From NCBI GenBank assembly GCA_034406715.1, contig CP137866.1, positions 1,515,985 through 1,579,984 on the forward strand: 64,000 bases of DNA, read 5' to 3'. The stretch comes from Rhodotorula mucilaginosa. Its lineage: Eukaryota; Basidiomycota; Microbotryomycetes; Sporidiobolales; Sporidiobolaceae. Within the stretch, counting starts at the first letter, position 1; each line of letters begins with the position of its first letter. Positions 1 to 10,121 of this stretch are shown here, one piece after another. Under the pieces are notes generated by a model. The model made no database searches. It worked only from the letters and a program-made list of their open reading frames with translations, and was not told where the DNA came from. The position numbers were made by a program, and so were the translations under genes.

Positions 1-21
1 CATCGCGACACAGTCTTCAAG

Positions 22-1013
22 ATGGACTCGGCCGCCGCACACAAGCTCATCCCGACCTTTCTTCGCCAGCTCAAAGCAGAACTCGCGTTCGCTCCGGCGC
101 CGACGGCGACTCTGCTGCCGCTCCTGGTAGCGACCACTCTCGGACGCGGTCGAACATGGCTTCGACCTTGCCTCGACTCGGCTTTCGAGGACTTGCCGCC
201 TTCGCCGAACCCGGTCCCCGCCGAGCCGCACGGGAATCCTCTGGCGGATGCGCAGCAGCACCCGCGTCGGCTGCTCGTCGCGCAGATCAAAGAGTCGCTG
301 GCCAAGGCCTCCATCTTGATCGGCATCCCACGCGCCATCGTCATGCTGCGCGCGTTGGGCCACATCGTGCCGGAAGGCGACCAGAGCAAGGCGTTCGTGA
401 GGAGGCAGCTGGAGCTCGACGACCGGAGGCTCTCAGACTTCAAGGCAGCGTCTTCCGTCGGTTTGAATGAAGTCTACCGAGGCGACCTCGCGGACATTCT
501 GAACGGCATGAAAGAGTCGGGGTATGACGATGCACGTGAGCAGGCCCACCTTTCGTTCCCTCGCTCCGGCGGCTTTTCAGGGGACGCCGCAGGGCTCTGC
601 GCCTTTCGGAAGGAGATACTGATCCGCGCATGTGCCCTGCAGGTCTGCTATCCGAATGCCTGACGTACGGAGCGTTCTTGACCCCATGCGCTCCTCGCGA
701 CGGCGAACAGCCGCCCGTTCCTTCGCCTGACCCTCTCGACCACGACTCTCGCCTCTTGTCGGTCGTCTCCCTTTCGACACTACTCCCTCAGCGCAGCGAG
801 GTCGAGAGCTTCTGGCATTTGCGCGGCGCCTTGCGTCGAGGATGGACTCGCCAGGAAGTCGAAGCGCTGCAGAGCACAATTGAGCAGGTCGCGGCGGTCT
901 GCGGCGAGCCGGACATTGGGCGGAATATGCCCAGGATCAACGATGTGCCGCACCTCGAGTTTGAAGGCGAGGGCAACCACCGCCAACCGTCAGGAGCAGC
1001 GCAAACAGCTTAA
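22..1013 (+). CDS. AhpD/carboxymuconolactone decarboxylase-like protein, copy 1
   Basis: Two exons, 22-535 and 643-1013, joined over a phase-1 intron (GTGAGC...TGCAG), give about 294 aa. The protein is a clear paralogue of the product at 4536-5462. Shared blocks are an N-terminal FAPAPTATLLPLL-type segment, a central LLVAQIKESLAKASILIGIPR block, and a C-terminal LLSVVSLSTLLPQR...WHLRGALRRGWTR block. The central block resembles the AhpD/CMD helical fold of uncharacterised fungal proteins. I see no AhpD-type CxxC redox pair, so peroxidase-reductase chemistry is doubtful and no substrate can be named. The start is the first ATG of the open frame and aligns with the paralogue's N-terminus. The gene begins only 21 bp into the window, so its promoter lies outside. 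Gene structure is confident, fold assignment moderate, function unknown. Confidence 0.72.
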
Positions 1014-1950
1014 TCGGTCGGACACACCCTCGGCAGCTGTGTCCTGCGCTGCCGCGATGAAGGTTATCACAGTGTTTCAGACTTTGCAATACTATCGTCA
1101 ATCGTATAGACTTCTCTGAAAGAACCCTCTCTGACCGGCATGTCTTTGAGCCGAGCCCGCTCGGAGTCGCAGATCTCGATGCCTTGCTCCGCTTCGATTC
1201 GTCTCGCTGCAAGGCTTGCTTCTCGCAGGCTTGCTCTGCTGTTATCTACTCTTCCTGGGACGCGCATTTGCAAGCTTTGATGGCGCTCCGACATCTCAAG
1301 ACGGCCCGACGTCGACCAGTCGAGGATGGAACAGCTCGCGCATTTCGCCATCGCAGCTCACGGCCCCGACGGGCGCGCGATGCGGTGGGCAATGTCGGCA
1401 CAATTACTGGCGCATCGGCAGCTGTCGACCCTGCTCGCGCTCGGAAGGTGCGCGGTGCACGATGACGCGTAGAAACCGTCTTTAGAACTCGTCGAACGTT
1501 CGCTTCGCCGTCGAGAGTTGAGGCGCCCACGGCCCCGGTCGATCGGCACTCAGCACCAGCGACTGCAGAAGCGATCGGCTCGCGAACTTCTGGCCGCGAG
1601 GACATGGCCAAGCCGACTCGAGGGAGATGTCCGGCGCATCTCGTCATCCTAGGCCGAACGAGGGCAATCTCCGGTGCTCTCGATACGCTATCAGCTTGTC
1701 GACGCTCATATGTTGACGCGCAATGTGCTCTCCGTCTCGCCGAATCACCACCGTATCGGCCCCCCTCACGAACCGGAGCCGAGTCCTCCCTGATACTGCC
1801 TTCGACAATGACGACGGTGTCAGCACGCTTGCACGACGCTGCAGATACTACGTAGGTCGTACCGCTCGGACATTCTTAAGCGGTTGCCCGTGTTGCTCGC
1901 ACTCCTTGTGCGCTGCCGGGCATCAGTGCTGTTCCATCACGCTCGGCAAC
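1014..1950. other. Intergenic region upstream of ILV2
   Basis: This 937 bp stretch lies between the stop of the first AhpD-like gene and the ILV2 start. Open frames here are short, on both strands, and resemble no family I know. It probably holds the terminator of the upstream gene and the ILV2 promoter. I could not identify a specific regulator site. Confidence 0.5.
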
Positions 1951-4284
1951 ATGGCTATTCGAGTGCTAGCTCGCTCCGGCGTAAACGCTCTTTCGGCTGC
2001 GAAAATCGTACGGCGGAACGACCCTCTTTTGCTCGCGCGACAGCTCGCAACTGCGAGCCGTAGAGTTCGAGCTCAAGTCCAGCCGTGAGTGCAATTCGGA
2101 TATCTGTTTCCTATCTAAGCCACCCACTCACTTCTCGCTCCGCTGCTGCAGAGGTGTTTCTGCCCCCGTCGACGACCCCGCCCACTGCATCTTCGCAGGC
2201 GGCGCTCCGCCCACGCCTACTTCAGTCGACAGCTTGCTCGATCGGGAGCTGGACTCCACCTTCGTCGAGCTCTGCGGAGGTCGCATCGTTCGCGAGGTTC
2301 TTCTCCGCCACAATGTCGAAAAGATATTCGGGTACCCAGGCGGCGCCGTCTTGCCGGTTTTCGACATTGTCTTCGGCTGCCCGGCGTTCGACTTTATCAT
2401 CCCGCGGCACGAGCAAGGTGCGGGTCACATGGCGCAGGGGTACGCGCGAGTCAGCGGCAAGCCGGGAGTCGTCCTCGTCACCTCGGGTCCAGGTGCGACC
2501 AACACGATCACGCCGATGCAGGACGCGCTCGCGGACGGGATCCCCCTTGTCGTCCTGTGCGGTCAAGTCCCGACCGCCGCCTTCGGTACCGATGCCTTCC
2601 AGGAGGCGGACATCGTCAGCCTCTCGCAAGCATGCACCAAGTGGAACTACATGGTTGACGATATCGAGGAACTGCCCAGGCGCTTGAAGCAGGCGTTCGA
2701 AATTGCGACTTCAGGCCGCCCAGGTCCCGTCCTCGTCGGCATCCCCAAGGATATCGGCAACAGCATCCTCCGACGAGCTCTACCCCGCAATCACACGACT
2801 CCGGAGTTCAGAATGCCGAGGACACTTGACGGACCCGCTTTGCTAGCGGTTCCGATCGCGACGCCCGCCACGACCATCGCGAACGACGAAAAGCTGCAGG
2901 CCGCCGCCGCCATGATTTCAGCCGCCGAACGCCCCGTCATCTACGCTGGCCACGGCGTTCTAACTAGTCCCGACGGACCGGAACTTCTTCGTCGCTTGGC
3001 GCACGAGGCGAACATTCCCGTGACGACGACGATGCATGGCCTAGGAGCTTTCGACGAACTCGACGACAAGCACGCTCTACACATGCTGGGCATGCACGGC
3101 TCGGCGTACGCCAATCTCGCGATGCAGAAGGCCGACGTCATCATCGCTCTTGGTGCCCGCTTCGACGACCGGATCACGGGTCACGTCGGCGGCTTTGCGC
3201 CCGCTGCGCGTTCGGCGTCCGCAGCCGGTCGAGGCGGTATCATCCATTTCGAGATCGAACCCAAGAACATCAACAAGACTGTCGCCGCCGACATCGCGGT
3301 CCAGGGCGACGTCGCCGATTCGATGCGCAAGTTGCTCTCGTTCCTCCCCGAAGAATCGGACGAGCGCGCGGGCTGGTTCGCCAAAATCCAACAATGGAAG
3401 GGCGACTATCCTTTCGTCTACCACCCGACTCCGACCGATGGTCCAGCTTCGCTCAAGCCGCAGGAGGTCATCGAGAGCTTGGACAAGTGGTGTGAGGAGT
3501 ACGGGAAGGAGAACGTGGTGGTAACAACGGGAGTCGGACAGCATCAGATGTGGGCTTGTCAACACTACCGGTGGCGCCACCCGCGGACTCTGATATCGTC
3601 CGGCGGTCTCGGCACAATGGGTTACGGTCTCCCCGCCGCGATCGGAGCGAAGCGAGCCGCGCCCGAGAAAGTCGTCGTCGACATTGACGGCGATGCGTCC
3701 TTTGTCATGAGCGGCCTCGAGTTGATGACGGCATCGCAGTACGATGTCGGCGTCAAGGTCATCGTCTTCAACAACCGTCATCAAGGCAGGGTCATCCAGT
3801 GGCAAGGTAAGCCCTTCCGTCTTTTCGCGCTCTCAGGAAATTCGCCACCTGACTGCTCTCTCACTCGACCTCGACAGACTTTTTCTACAAAGCCCGCCAC
3901 CCGTACGGTGTCATGTCGAACCCGGACTTTGTCACGCTCGCAAACTCGATGGGAGTCCATGCGATCCGGTGTGACAACGCTGCCGACCTGCCCGCCAAGA
4001 TGAAGGAGTTTATGGAGTACGACAACTCGCGCCCCGTGCTCTTGGATGCGTGCGTAATCGAGGTGCGTTCGTGAACAGAAATGCTGAGCCTTTCGACGCC
4101 TGCTCATCTCCTCTTCGTTTCCTACAGACAGAGACCGTCTGTCCGCAGGTTCTTCCCGGAAAAGCGCTGCATGACATGGTCATGCACAAGAGTCTGGTGA
4201 GTCTTGACTCTCGTGAGGCGACTATACGATCTGTGCTTACGCAGCGTGTAATCGCAGAAATCGTTGGACCTTGCGCACGACTAG
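1951..4284 (+). CDS. ILV2: Acetolactate synthase (acetohydroxyacid synthase) catalytic subunit
   Basis: First committed step of valine, leucine and isoleucine synthesis: TPP-dependent condensation of pyruvate to acetolactate or acetohydroxybutyrate, in mitochondria. Five exons (1951-2084, 2152-3806, 3878-4062, 4128-4196, 4258-4284) give 689 aa. The first ~65 residues are Arg/Ala-rich, as in a mitochondrial presequence. The order is TPP-enzyme N domain with the catalytic Glu (PRHEQGAGHMAQGYARVSG, Glu about residue 132), central FAD domain, then the TPP-binding domain with DIDGDASFVMSGLELMTASQ ending in NN. The herbicide-contact Trp in VIQWQ is kept, two residues before an exon junction. The last exon encodes only eight residues plus the stop and was placed by splice signals alone, so the extreme C-terminus is the least certain part. 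The gene is flanked on both sides by AhpD-like paralogues on the same strand. Confidence 0.96.
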
Positions 4285-4535
4285 AGCTGCTCGTTTACGT
4301 TCCCCTTTCTGTACATATTGCTTCCCTTTACACCATCCTCACGCCTTTGTACATATCGTCGCTTCTTGTTGATGTGCTTTTTATCATGAGTCGATCCTTG
4401 CACACCCCGGTACATATTGAAACGCAGTCTATATCTCGTGCGATCACGTGACACTCCGTTCGGAAGAGGTTGCGCGACGTCGCGGAGGTTTACCGCTCGC
4501 CCACCGCGTTGAATGTAGCGCCTGGCTGTACCCAC

Positions 4536-5462
4536 ATGAGCGTGCTGCCTGTTGCCGGTGTCCGTCTTTTCCTGCGCCGCCTCGCTCAGAAGGACCTCGG
4601 CTTCGCCCCGTCTCCATCAGCGACACTCCTTCCCCTGCTCACGGCGGCAACGCTCGGGAAAGGCTGCGAATGGCTCCAGCCTTGCGTCGAGGTCGGCTTT
4701 GAACTACTACCGCCCAACTCGGCATCGTCAGCGCCGCGGCCCGCCCTGCTCGCGGGGGATGAGCCTCGTTCGCCGCGGCGATTCCTTGTCGCTCAGGTCA
4801 AGGAGGCAATCACCAAGTCGGCGATCCTGATCGGAGTACCGCGTAGCATCGAGCTGGCGGTGAAGTTGGGCGACTTTCTCGACGAGGAGGATCTCGGCAA
4901 GCCCTTTGTACGACAGACGCTCGAAGAGGAGGGTGCATCCGTTGCGGATCTTGGGCAGAATGGTCTGGCCGGCCTGAGGACTGTTTACAAAGAGAATCTT
5001 GACGACATCTTTGCCAACTTTAGCAAGCTCGGCTTGGAGGACATTCGTGAGTTGCCCGCTTCATTTTCGCAGAAAACCTACGGTTGGCAGGATGCTTCTC
5101 TCCGCAGCATTTCCAGCCAGCTGACGCATCGCAGTCACGTAGGCTTCATGTCTCAATACATAACCTACGGCACATTCCTCACGCCGAGCGGTTCCGATCG
5201 AGGAGGTCACCTGGACCCGCTTGCCAGCGACCCACGACTACTTTCAATCGTCACCCTCTCGACTCTCGTTCCGCAACGGACGGAGCGGGAGATACTCTGG
5301 CACCTTCGCGGTGCCATTCGACGAGGATGGACTCGCGCCGAAGTGGAGAGGTTACAGAGCTCAATCGAAAAGGTGGCCGCGGCCTGCGGCGTCGAAGACA
5401 TTGGGAAGGGGATGCCGCGGGTGAGCGACGTAGAGCCGCAACCTGAGGTGAAGAACCGATGA
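4536..5462 (+). CDS. AhpD/carboxymuconolactone decarboxylase-like protein, copy 2
   Basis: Paralogue of the gene at 22-1013, about 276 aa from exons 4536-5046 and 5143-5462. The 96 nt intron (GTGAGT...ACGTAG) is a multiple of three without a stop, so it also reads through as coding. It is recognised because the other copy has an intron at the same site and phase, inside the Arg codon before the conserved TYGxFLTP block. I chose ATG 4536 over the in-frame ATG at 4470 because it aligns with the start of copy 1. The central block LVAQVKEAITKSAILIGVPR is the part most like CMD/AhpD helices. No CxxC pair is visible. It starts about 250 bp after the ILV2 stop. Function unknown. Confidence 0.75.
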   Translation: MSVLPVAGVRLFLRRLAQKDLGFAPSPSATLLPLLTAATLGKGCEWLQPCVEVGFELLPPNSASSAPRPALLAGDEPRSPRRFLVAQVKEAITKSAILIGVPRSIELAVKLGDFLDEEDLGKPFVRQTLEEEGASVADLGQNGLAGLRTVYKENLDDIFANFSKLGLEDIRELPASFSQKTYGWQDASLRSISSQLTHRSHVGFMSQYITYGTFLTPSGSDRGGHLDPLASDPRLLSIVTLSTLVPQRTEREILWHLRGAIRRGWTRAEVERLQSSIEKVAAACGVEDIGKGMPRVSDVEPQPEVKNR

Positions 5463-5763
5463 TTCGCTCGCAAAGCTGTTCACGTGCAGGCGTCTGGGCT
5501 TCTCAGGAGCGAGAAAGAAAGTTTGGACTTGCGGCTGAGTCTCGAGAAGCGACTCGTGGACAAGCAGACTGCCACCAACTTGCGAGGCCCAGACGGGTTA
5601 CAGGAATGCAGTGCTGTTTTGCAAGTGAAGAGGGCCTCTGGAAAATTACAAACACCTCGATACGTCGGCGAGGCAAGACCGCAATCGCTTTTCTCCCGCG
5701 TCGCCACAAGTCGTGAACGCCGTTCCGAGGCAGGCGTGAGCCCATCTATCGCGTCTCGAGGGT
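5463..5763. other. Convergent intergenic region
   Basis: About 300 bp between the stops of the AhpD-like gene (+) and CCT5 (-). Both 3' UTRs and terminators must lie here. Open frames over it look like shadows without family resemblance. Confidence 0.5.
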
Positions 5764-7815
5764 TTAGTACTCGTCGTCCGCGCCAGACTGGATAACGTCG
5801 TCGATCTTGAGGATTTGTCGGACCAGCTGGCATGCGAGCAGGAGCTGCTGCTTCTTGCTGATGAGCGGGTCGACGACAAACTGCTTCTTCATGTCTGCGG
5901 ACGCGAACCACGTAGCTGTCAGATACCCGCTGAAACGCAAAATGGCCGACAAGAGTCGGAAACTCACCATTCTCGCCCTTTCCGGCACAGTCGACACCCA
6001 ATCGCGAGTTGCCCTCGGTGACCTGCCGGCTCTTGACCTCGGCGAGGGTCTCGATCGGTGCCAGACCCGAGTTCTCAGCGAGCGCGAGCGGGACGGCATC
6101 TAGGGCGGTCGAGAACGCGCGCATCGCGTACTGCTCGATCGAGGCGACCTTGTCGGCTTCGGCGGCGACGGCGATCGAGCAGGCAATCTCGGCAGCACCG
6201 CCGCCGTAGACGACGCGGTTGTCGCGCACGAGGTTGCGGACGACGCAGAGAGCGTCGTGCAGTGCGCGCTTAGCCTCGTCGATGATCTGGAGGAGAGGAG
6301 TGTTGGTCAAACTTGGCGCACGGCGCCTGCAAGAAACGGAGGACAACACGCACCATCTTGTTCGAACCGCGAACAAAGACGGTGACGGCCTTCGAGTTGG
6401 CGCAGTCCTCGATGACGAGCATCTTGTCGCGGGTGGTACCGAACGAGATCTCCCTCACGACGCCGGCCTTTCCGAGCTTGGCTGCTGTCAGGTCTTCGAA
6501 CCGGGGCACGATGCGGCCGTTGGTCGCGATCGCGATGAGCTGCGGGGACGGCAAAGATCACGTCAACCTATGGCTTAGGCAGAACTGGCTGGAGGAGAAT
6601 GAACGCACCTCGATTTCCGGACCGCCGACCCATCGAACGGCGGGCAGGTCGTTCTGCATCAAGAGGTGGTTCGCTTCGTCGTCAAAGCCCCACTGGCAGA
6701 TGACGAGGTTGGCGCCCGTGTCCTTGACCTGCTTGATCATGCTCTGGAACTTTTCCATCTCGTACTGCTGCAGCTTCTTGTACTCCTCGACCGACGTGAT
6801 GTCGAGCTTGTGCTTGGTCTTGGGTCGGGGCGGCTCGAACGGGCAGGTGAGGATCGCGAGCTTGGCGTCCTTGACGGACCTGGGCATCTGCGGATGAGAC
6901 ATGTCCTTGTCGAGCAGGACGCCCTTGATCAAGGTCGTGTCTTCGAGCGAACCGCCGACCTTGCCCGTCACCTTGATCAGGTCGAACGGCACGTCCCGGC
7001 GCTCGAGGTCGGCCACGGAGAGGACGGCGTCGATGGCGATCTGGGCAAACAGGCTGTGCGCTTTCGAGACGCTGCTCACCACAGTCCTGTCAGCTAGGCG
7101 ATCGCGACTCGAGAGCCCGCAGGGAGACACCCACATCTTGCTGCCCATACTCGTTTGCGCAACCTTGAGGAGCTCGCTCGTGTCCTCCGGAGTGTACTCG
7201 ATCACGTCGCCGATCCGGTCCAGCTCGGCGACGGCGACCGAGCAAGCGCGGTCGAAGCCGTCGGCGATCTTGATCGGGTGGATGCCGCGGTCGAGGAGGG
7301 CCGTCGCCGACTCGAGCAGTGCGCCGGCGAGGACGACGACGCCGGTGGTGCCGTCTCCGATCTCGTCGTCCTGGGATTTCGACAGTTCGACGAGGAGCTT
7401 TGCGACCTGGTGTTCGACCTGCATCTGGCCCATGATGGTCGCGCCGTCGTTGGTGACGGTGATGTCGCCGTCGGGCGAGATCATGATCTTGTCGAGTCCG
7501 CGCGGGCCGAGGCTGGTCTTGACAATGTTGCTGACTGTCCGCGCGGCGAGGATGTGCGACTTGAGCGCCTCGATCCCGTGCAGTCGGGTCTTTTTGCCCT
7601 GGTCGCGGATGACGATCTGAGTTGTGTGACGTGAGATTAGCATCGTGTACGGGTTCATTATCATGCACGCTTGGGGTTCCACGCACGAAAGGTCGGCCAT
7701 ACTGAGTGTTGCGAAGAGAGGTGGGTTAGCTGAGAGCCCTCCTGGAACCGGCTGCAAACAGCGTGCTCCTCACCTCATCGACCGTGTATTGCGCGTTGGC
7801 AGGGAGGCCCTGCAT
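5764..7815 (-). CDS. CCT5: T-complex protein 1 subunit epsilon (CCT5/TRiC)
   Basis: Subunit of the cytosolic double-ring chaperonin that folds actin, tubulin and WD-repeat proteins with ATP. Seven exons on the minus strand (7774-7815, 7687-7701, 7135-7616, 6609-7086, 6354-6539, 5968-6286, 5764-5894) give 550 aa, the usual size. Epsilon identity rests on DEYGRPF near the N-terminus, the SLGPRGLDK loop, [20 protein letters not shown] (ATP site GDGTT at residues 106-110), the [15 protein letters not shown] block and [13 protein letters not shown]. Exon 2 is a 15 nt microexon encoding YGRPF, needed to complete the conserved N-terminal motif. The intron at 7087-7134 is only 48 nt and in frame. The gene diverges from FAD1. 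Confidence 0.97.
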
Positions 7816-8305
7816 CTTTGCGTGGCTTGATCGAGTCTATAGGGTCGCGTCGGGAGAGAAGCGACTTAAAGTGAGGAGACGGTGAACGAGGAGTCGGGAG
7901 TGGTCTGTCAAGGAACAGAGACGAGCGCGTGAATCAGCGCTGCTGATGTAAGAGGACAAGGCTGCAGAGTATGTTGGCCCTGCCGGTGCTCGTCTCGCCC
8001 CATGTGTGGATGATCCACCGCGACTGTAGATCGGACAGGAAGCGCACACGCAGCTTGAACTCTGGACGAGGGTGGCCAGGCGGTCGGCTGGCCTGATGTA
8101 CTGCTGGCGTGTAGACTCACGGATCTTTTCGCTCGACCGGTCAAGTCTCTGTAGTCGGAGAATGAGACCAACCGGATCGTCCGCGCGGGTTTTTCCTCTT
8201 CTCAACCTCGACACGCGCTTCTCTTCCTGCTGCTGGATAAAGCTGCGAGACACACCCAAAGAGCCACAGAACATCCTCAGCTTGCCCGGTCCTCGCAGTC
8301 CCCGG
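7816..8305. promoter_or_regulatory. Divergent promoter CCT5 / FAD1
   Basis: This 490 bp interval separates the start codons of CCT5 (-) and FAD1 (+), so it must carry both promoters and 5' UTRs. Open frames inside it show no family resemblance. No TATA box or named regulator site can be assigned with confidence. Confidence 0.6.
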
Positions 8306-9891
8306 ATGTCGACTCGACCGCTCGACTCGGCCGCCGCTCTCGATCCGGACCGGCATTTCACCCTCCAGGACGCCCGAAACGCGTACGCCCTCGCCGACCA
8401 GCCGACGCACCTCGGACGGCAAGTCAAGCATGCCCTCGGCGTGATCGAAACAGCGCTCGATCGGTACAGGTGCGCGTGCCCTCTCCTCTCTTCCCCTCAC
8501 CGATCCGGCTCCTGCAGTTCTGTCGTCTTCGGCCCTTGCGCTGATGATACGGAGTGGACAGCCTCGATCAACTCGCATTGAGCTTCAACGGAGGCAAGGA
8601 CTGTAAGCTAGTCCCGCCCGGTCCTGCAGTCGACGTTCGGCGCGGCGATTCCTTCGCTCAGGGCACCACATCGCCGCGGTCCGCTGCTGACAAAGATTGC
8701 GATTGCGGCAGGCACCGTCCTCGTACACCTTCTTGCTGCGGCCGTCCTCGTACGAAGCTCAAGAACGGCTCCGAACGGCGTGGACCCCCGGGAGATCGAT
8801 CCGCCACCAGCCTCCTCCACCGCAGCCAGAGACCTGTCCACCTTGCCGCGGATTCTCGCCGTCTATGTCCGCTGCGTCTCCCCCTTCCCGCAAGTCGAAG
8901 CGTTCGTCACCCTCTGCGCGAGGTGGTACCACCTCGAACTCGACGCCGTCGAAGGAGGCATGAAAGAGGCGCTCCAAACTTACCTCGATCGGCGGCGAAC
9001 GCTCGCCGCAGCTCGCTCGACCGTTACCCGCCGGAGACGCTCTTCTGATGGCACTCCTGAACCAACAACGAACGGCAAGGCATCTGGCGAGGAGACTCCT
9101 GGCGAAGGCGAGGAGGAGGAGGAGCAGATCAAGGCGATCATGGTCGGGACGCGGAGAACCGACCCTCACGGCGCGACGTTGACGCCGTTCGTCCCGACCG
9201 ACCCGAGTTGGCCCGACTTTATGCGCGTCCACCCGATCCTCGACTGGAGCTACAAGGACGTGTGGGACTTTTTGCGGCATCCGGACTTGACCCTCGGAGC
9301 GGGTCAGCCGGCGGTCAAGAAGAATGGGGCCGGGGCCGGGGCCGGGGCGGTGGTCGCCGAGGCAGCACAGGGGCGGAGGAGGACAGCGCTGGAGTGGTGT
9401 GAACTGTATGATTATGGGTGCGTGCTCCCCCGATCGCTTTCCTCAGGACAGTTTGGAGGTTGACGCGTTTCACCGCTCGCAGCTACACCTCGCTCGGCTC
9501 GACCTACAACACGTTCCCGAACCCGCTCCTGCGTTCGACCGCGTCCGGTACGCTCGTCGACGGTGGAGCCGATACTCTGCCACTGGGCGGGTGGCGACCT
9601 GCATGGGAACTCGAAGACGAAGAGGCAGAACGTGCCGGTCGGTGAGTCGCGCGCACACGCAAACGCACGGTATCCCCACTCGTTGCTGACGGATTATTGG
9701 ACATCAGGGATCCCAATCTCGCGCATGTCGTTGGTCGGTCGGCAAAATCGCCCCTTCGGCCGGACGAGCTCGCATCTCGCGCCGCGACGAACGGCGGCAG
9801 CGATGCCGCATTCGCCCGCCCCAGTTTCGAGGACCCGGATCTGCCGATCGGGAGCTGTCCAAACAGCCGAGCTGCCAGTCCAGAAGTGTGA
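8306..9891 (+). CDS. FAD1: FAD synthetase (FMN adenylyltransferase), PAPS-reductase fold
   Basis: Makes FAD from FMN and ATP. Exons 8306-8469, 8562-8602, 8712-9417, 9483-9641 and 9708-9891 give about 417 aa. The PP-loop ATP site reads [11 protein letters not shown] and is assembled across exons 1-3; exon 2 is 41 nt. The later family block runs [32 protein letters not shown], then [23 protein letters not shown], which crosses the third intron. The acceptor of intron 1 was chosen at 8561 because it alone yields the conserved ...[11 protein letters not shown] reading. A short loop near 9325-9350 has a GGGGCC-type repeat encoding Gly-Ala residues. The gene diverges from CCT5 and converges with AMS1. 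Confidence 0.92.
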
Positions 9892-10121
9892 ACATAGACA
9901 TCTGAAAAGTGATATATTCCCCCGCACGCCGGAGCATGACCAGTAGACGAAGACCCGAGTATCTCCTTTTGCAAAAGAAGTGCGTTCATTGTTGCCATCA
10001 AGCATCTCGTACAGACCGCCAGATTGGCGCGGGCATATACAGAGAACAGCGAGTATTGCAGGGAACTACTTGACTTTGTACGAAACGGGAGAAAGAAACA
10101 GTGTCGAACAGTCTCGACTTC
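9892..10121. other. Convergent intergenic region FAD1 / AMS1
   Basis: 230 bp between two stop codons. It holds the two 3' ends; nothing else is evident. Confidence 0.5.

Noticed and set aside
3077-3805. 242-codon minus-strand ORF antisense to ILV2
   Set aside because: Antisense shadow of a GC-rich conserved gene; no family resemblance.
5480-6376. 298-codon minus-strand ORF
   Set aside because: Only the middle part is a CCT5 exon; the rest is intron and 3' flank.
7090-7686. Arg/His/Asp-rich minus-strand ORF
   Set aside because: Shifted-frame shadow of the largest CCT5 exon; composition is typical of GC-rich out-of-frame reading.
9325-9350. GGGGCC hexanucleotide repeat in FAD1
   Set aside because: Only three to four units encoding a Gly-Ala loop; normal for this GC-rich coding sequence.
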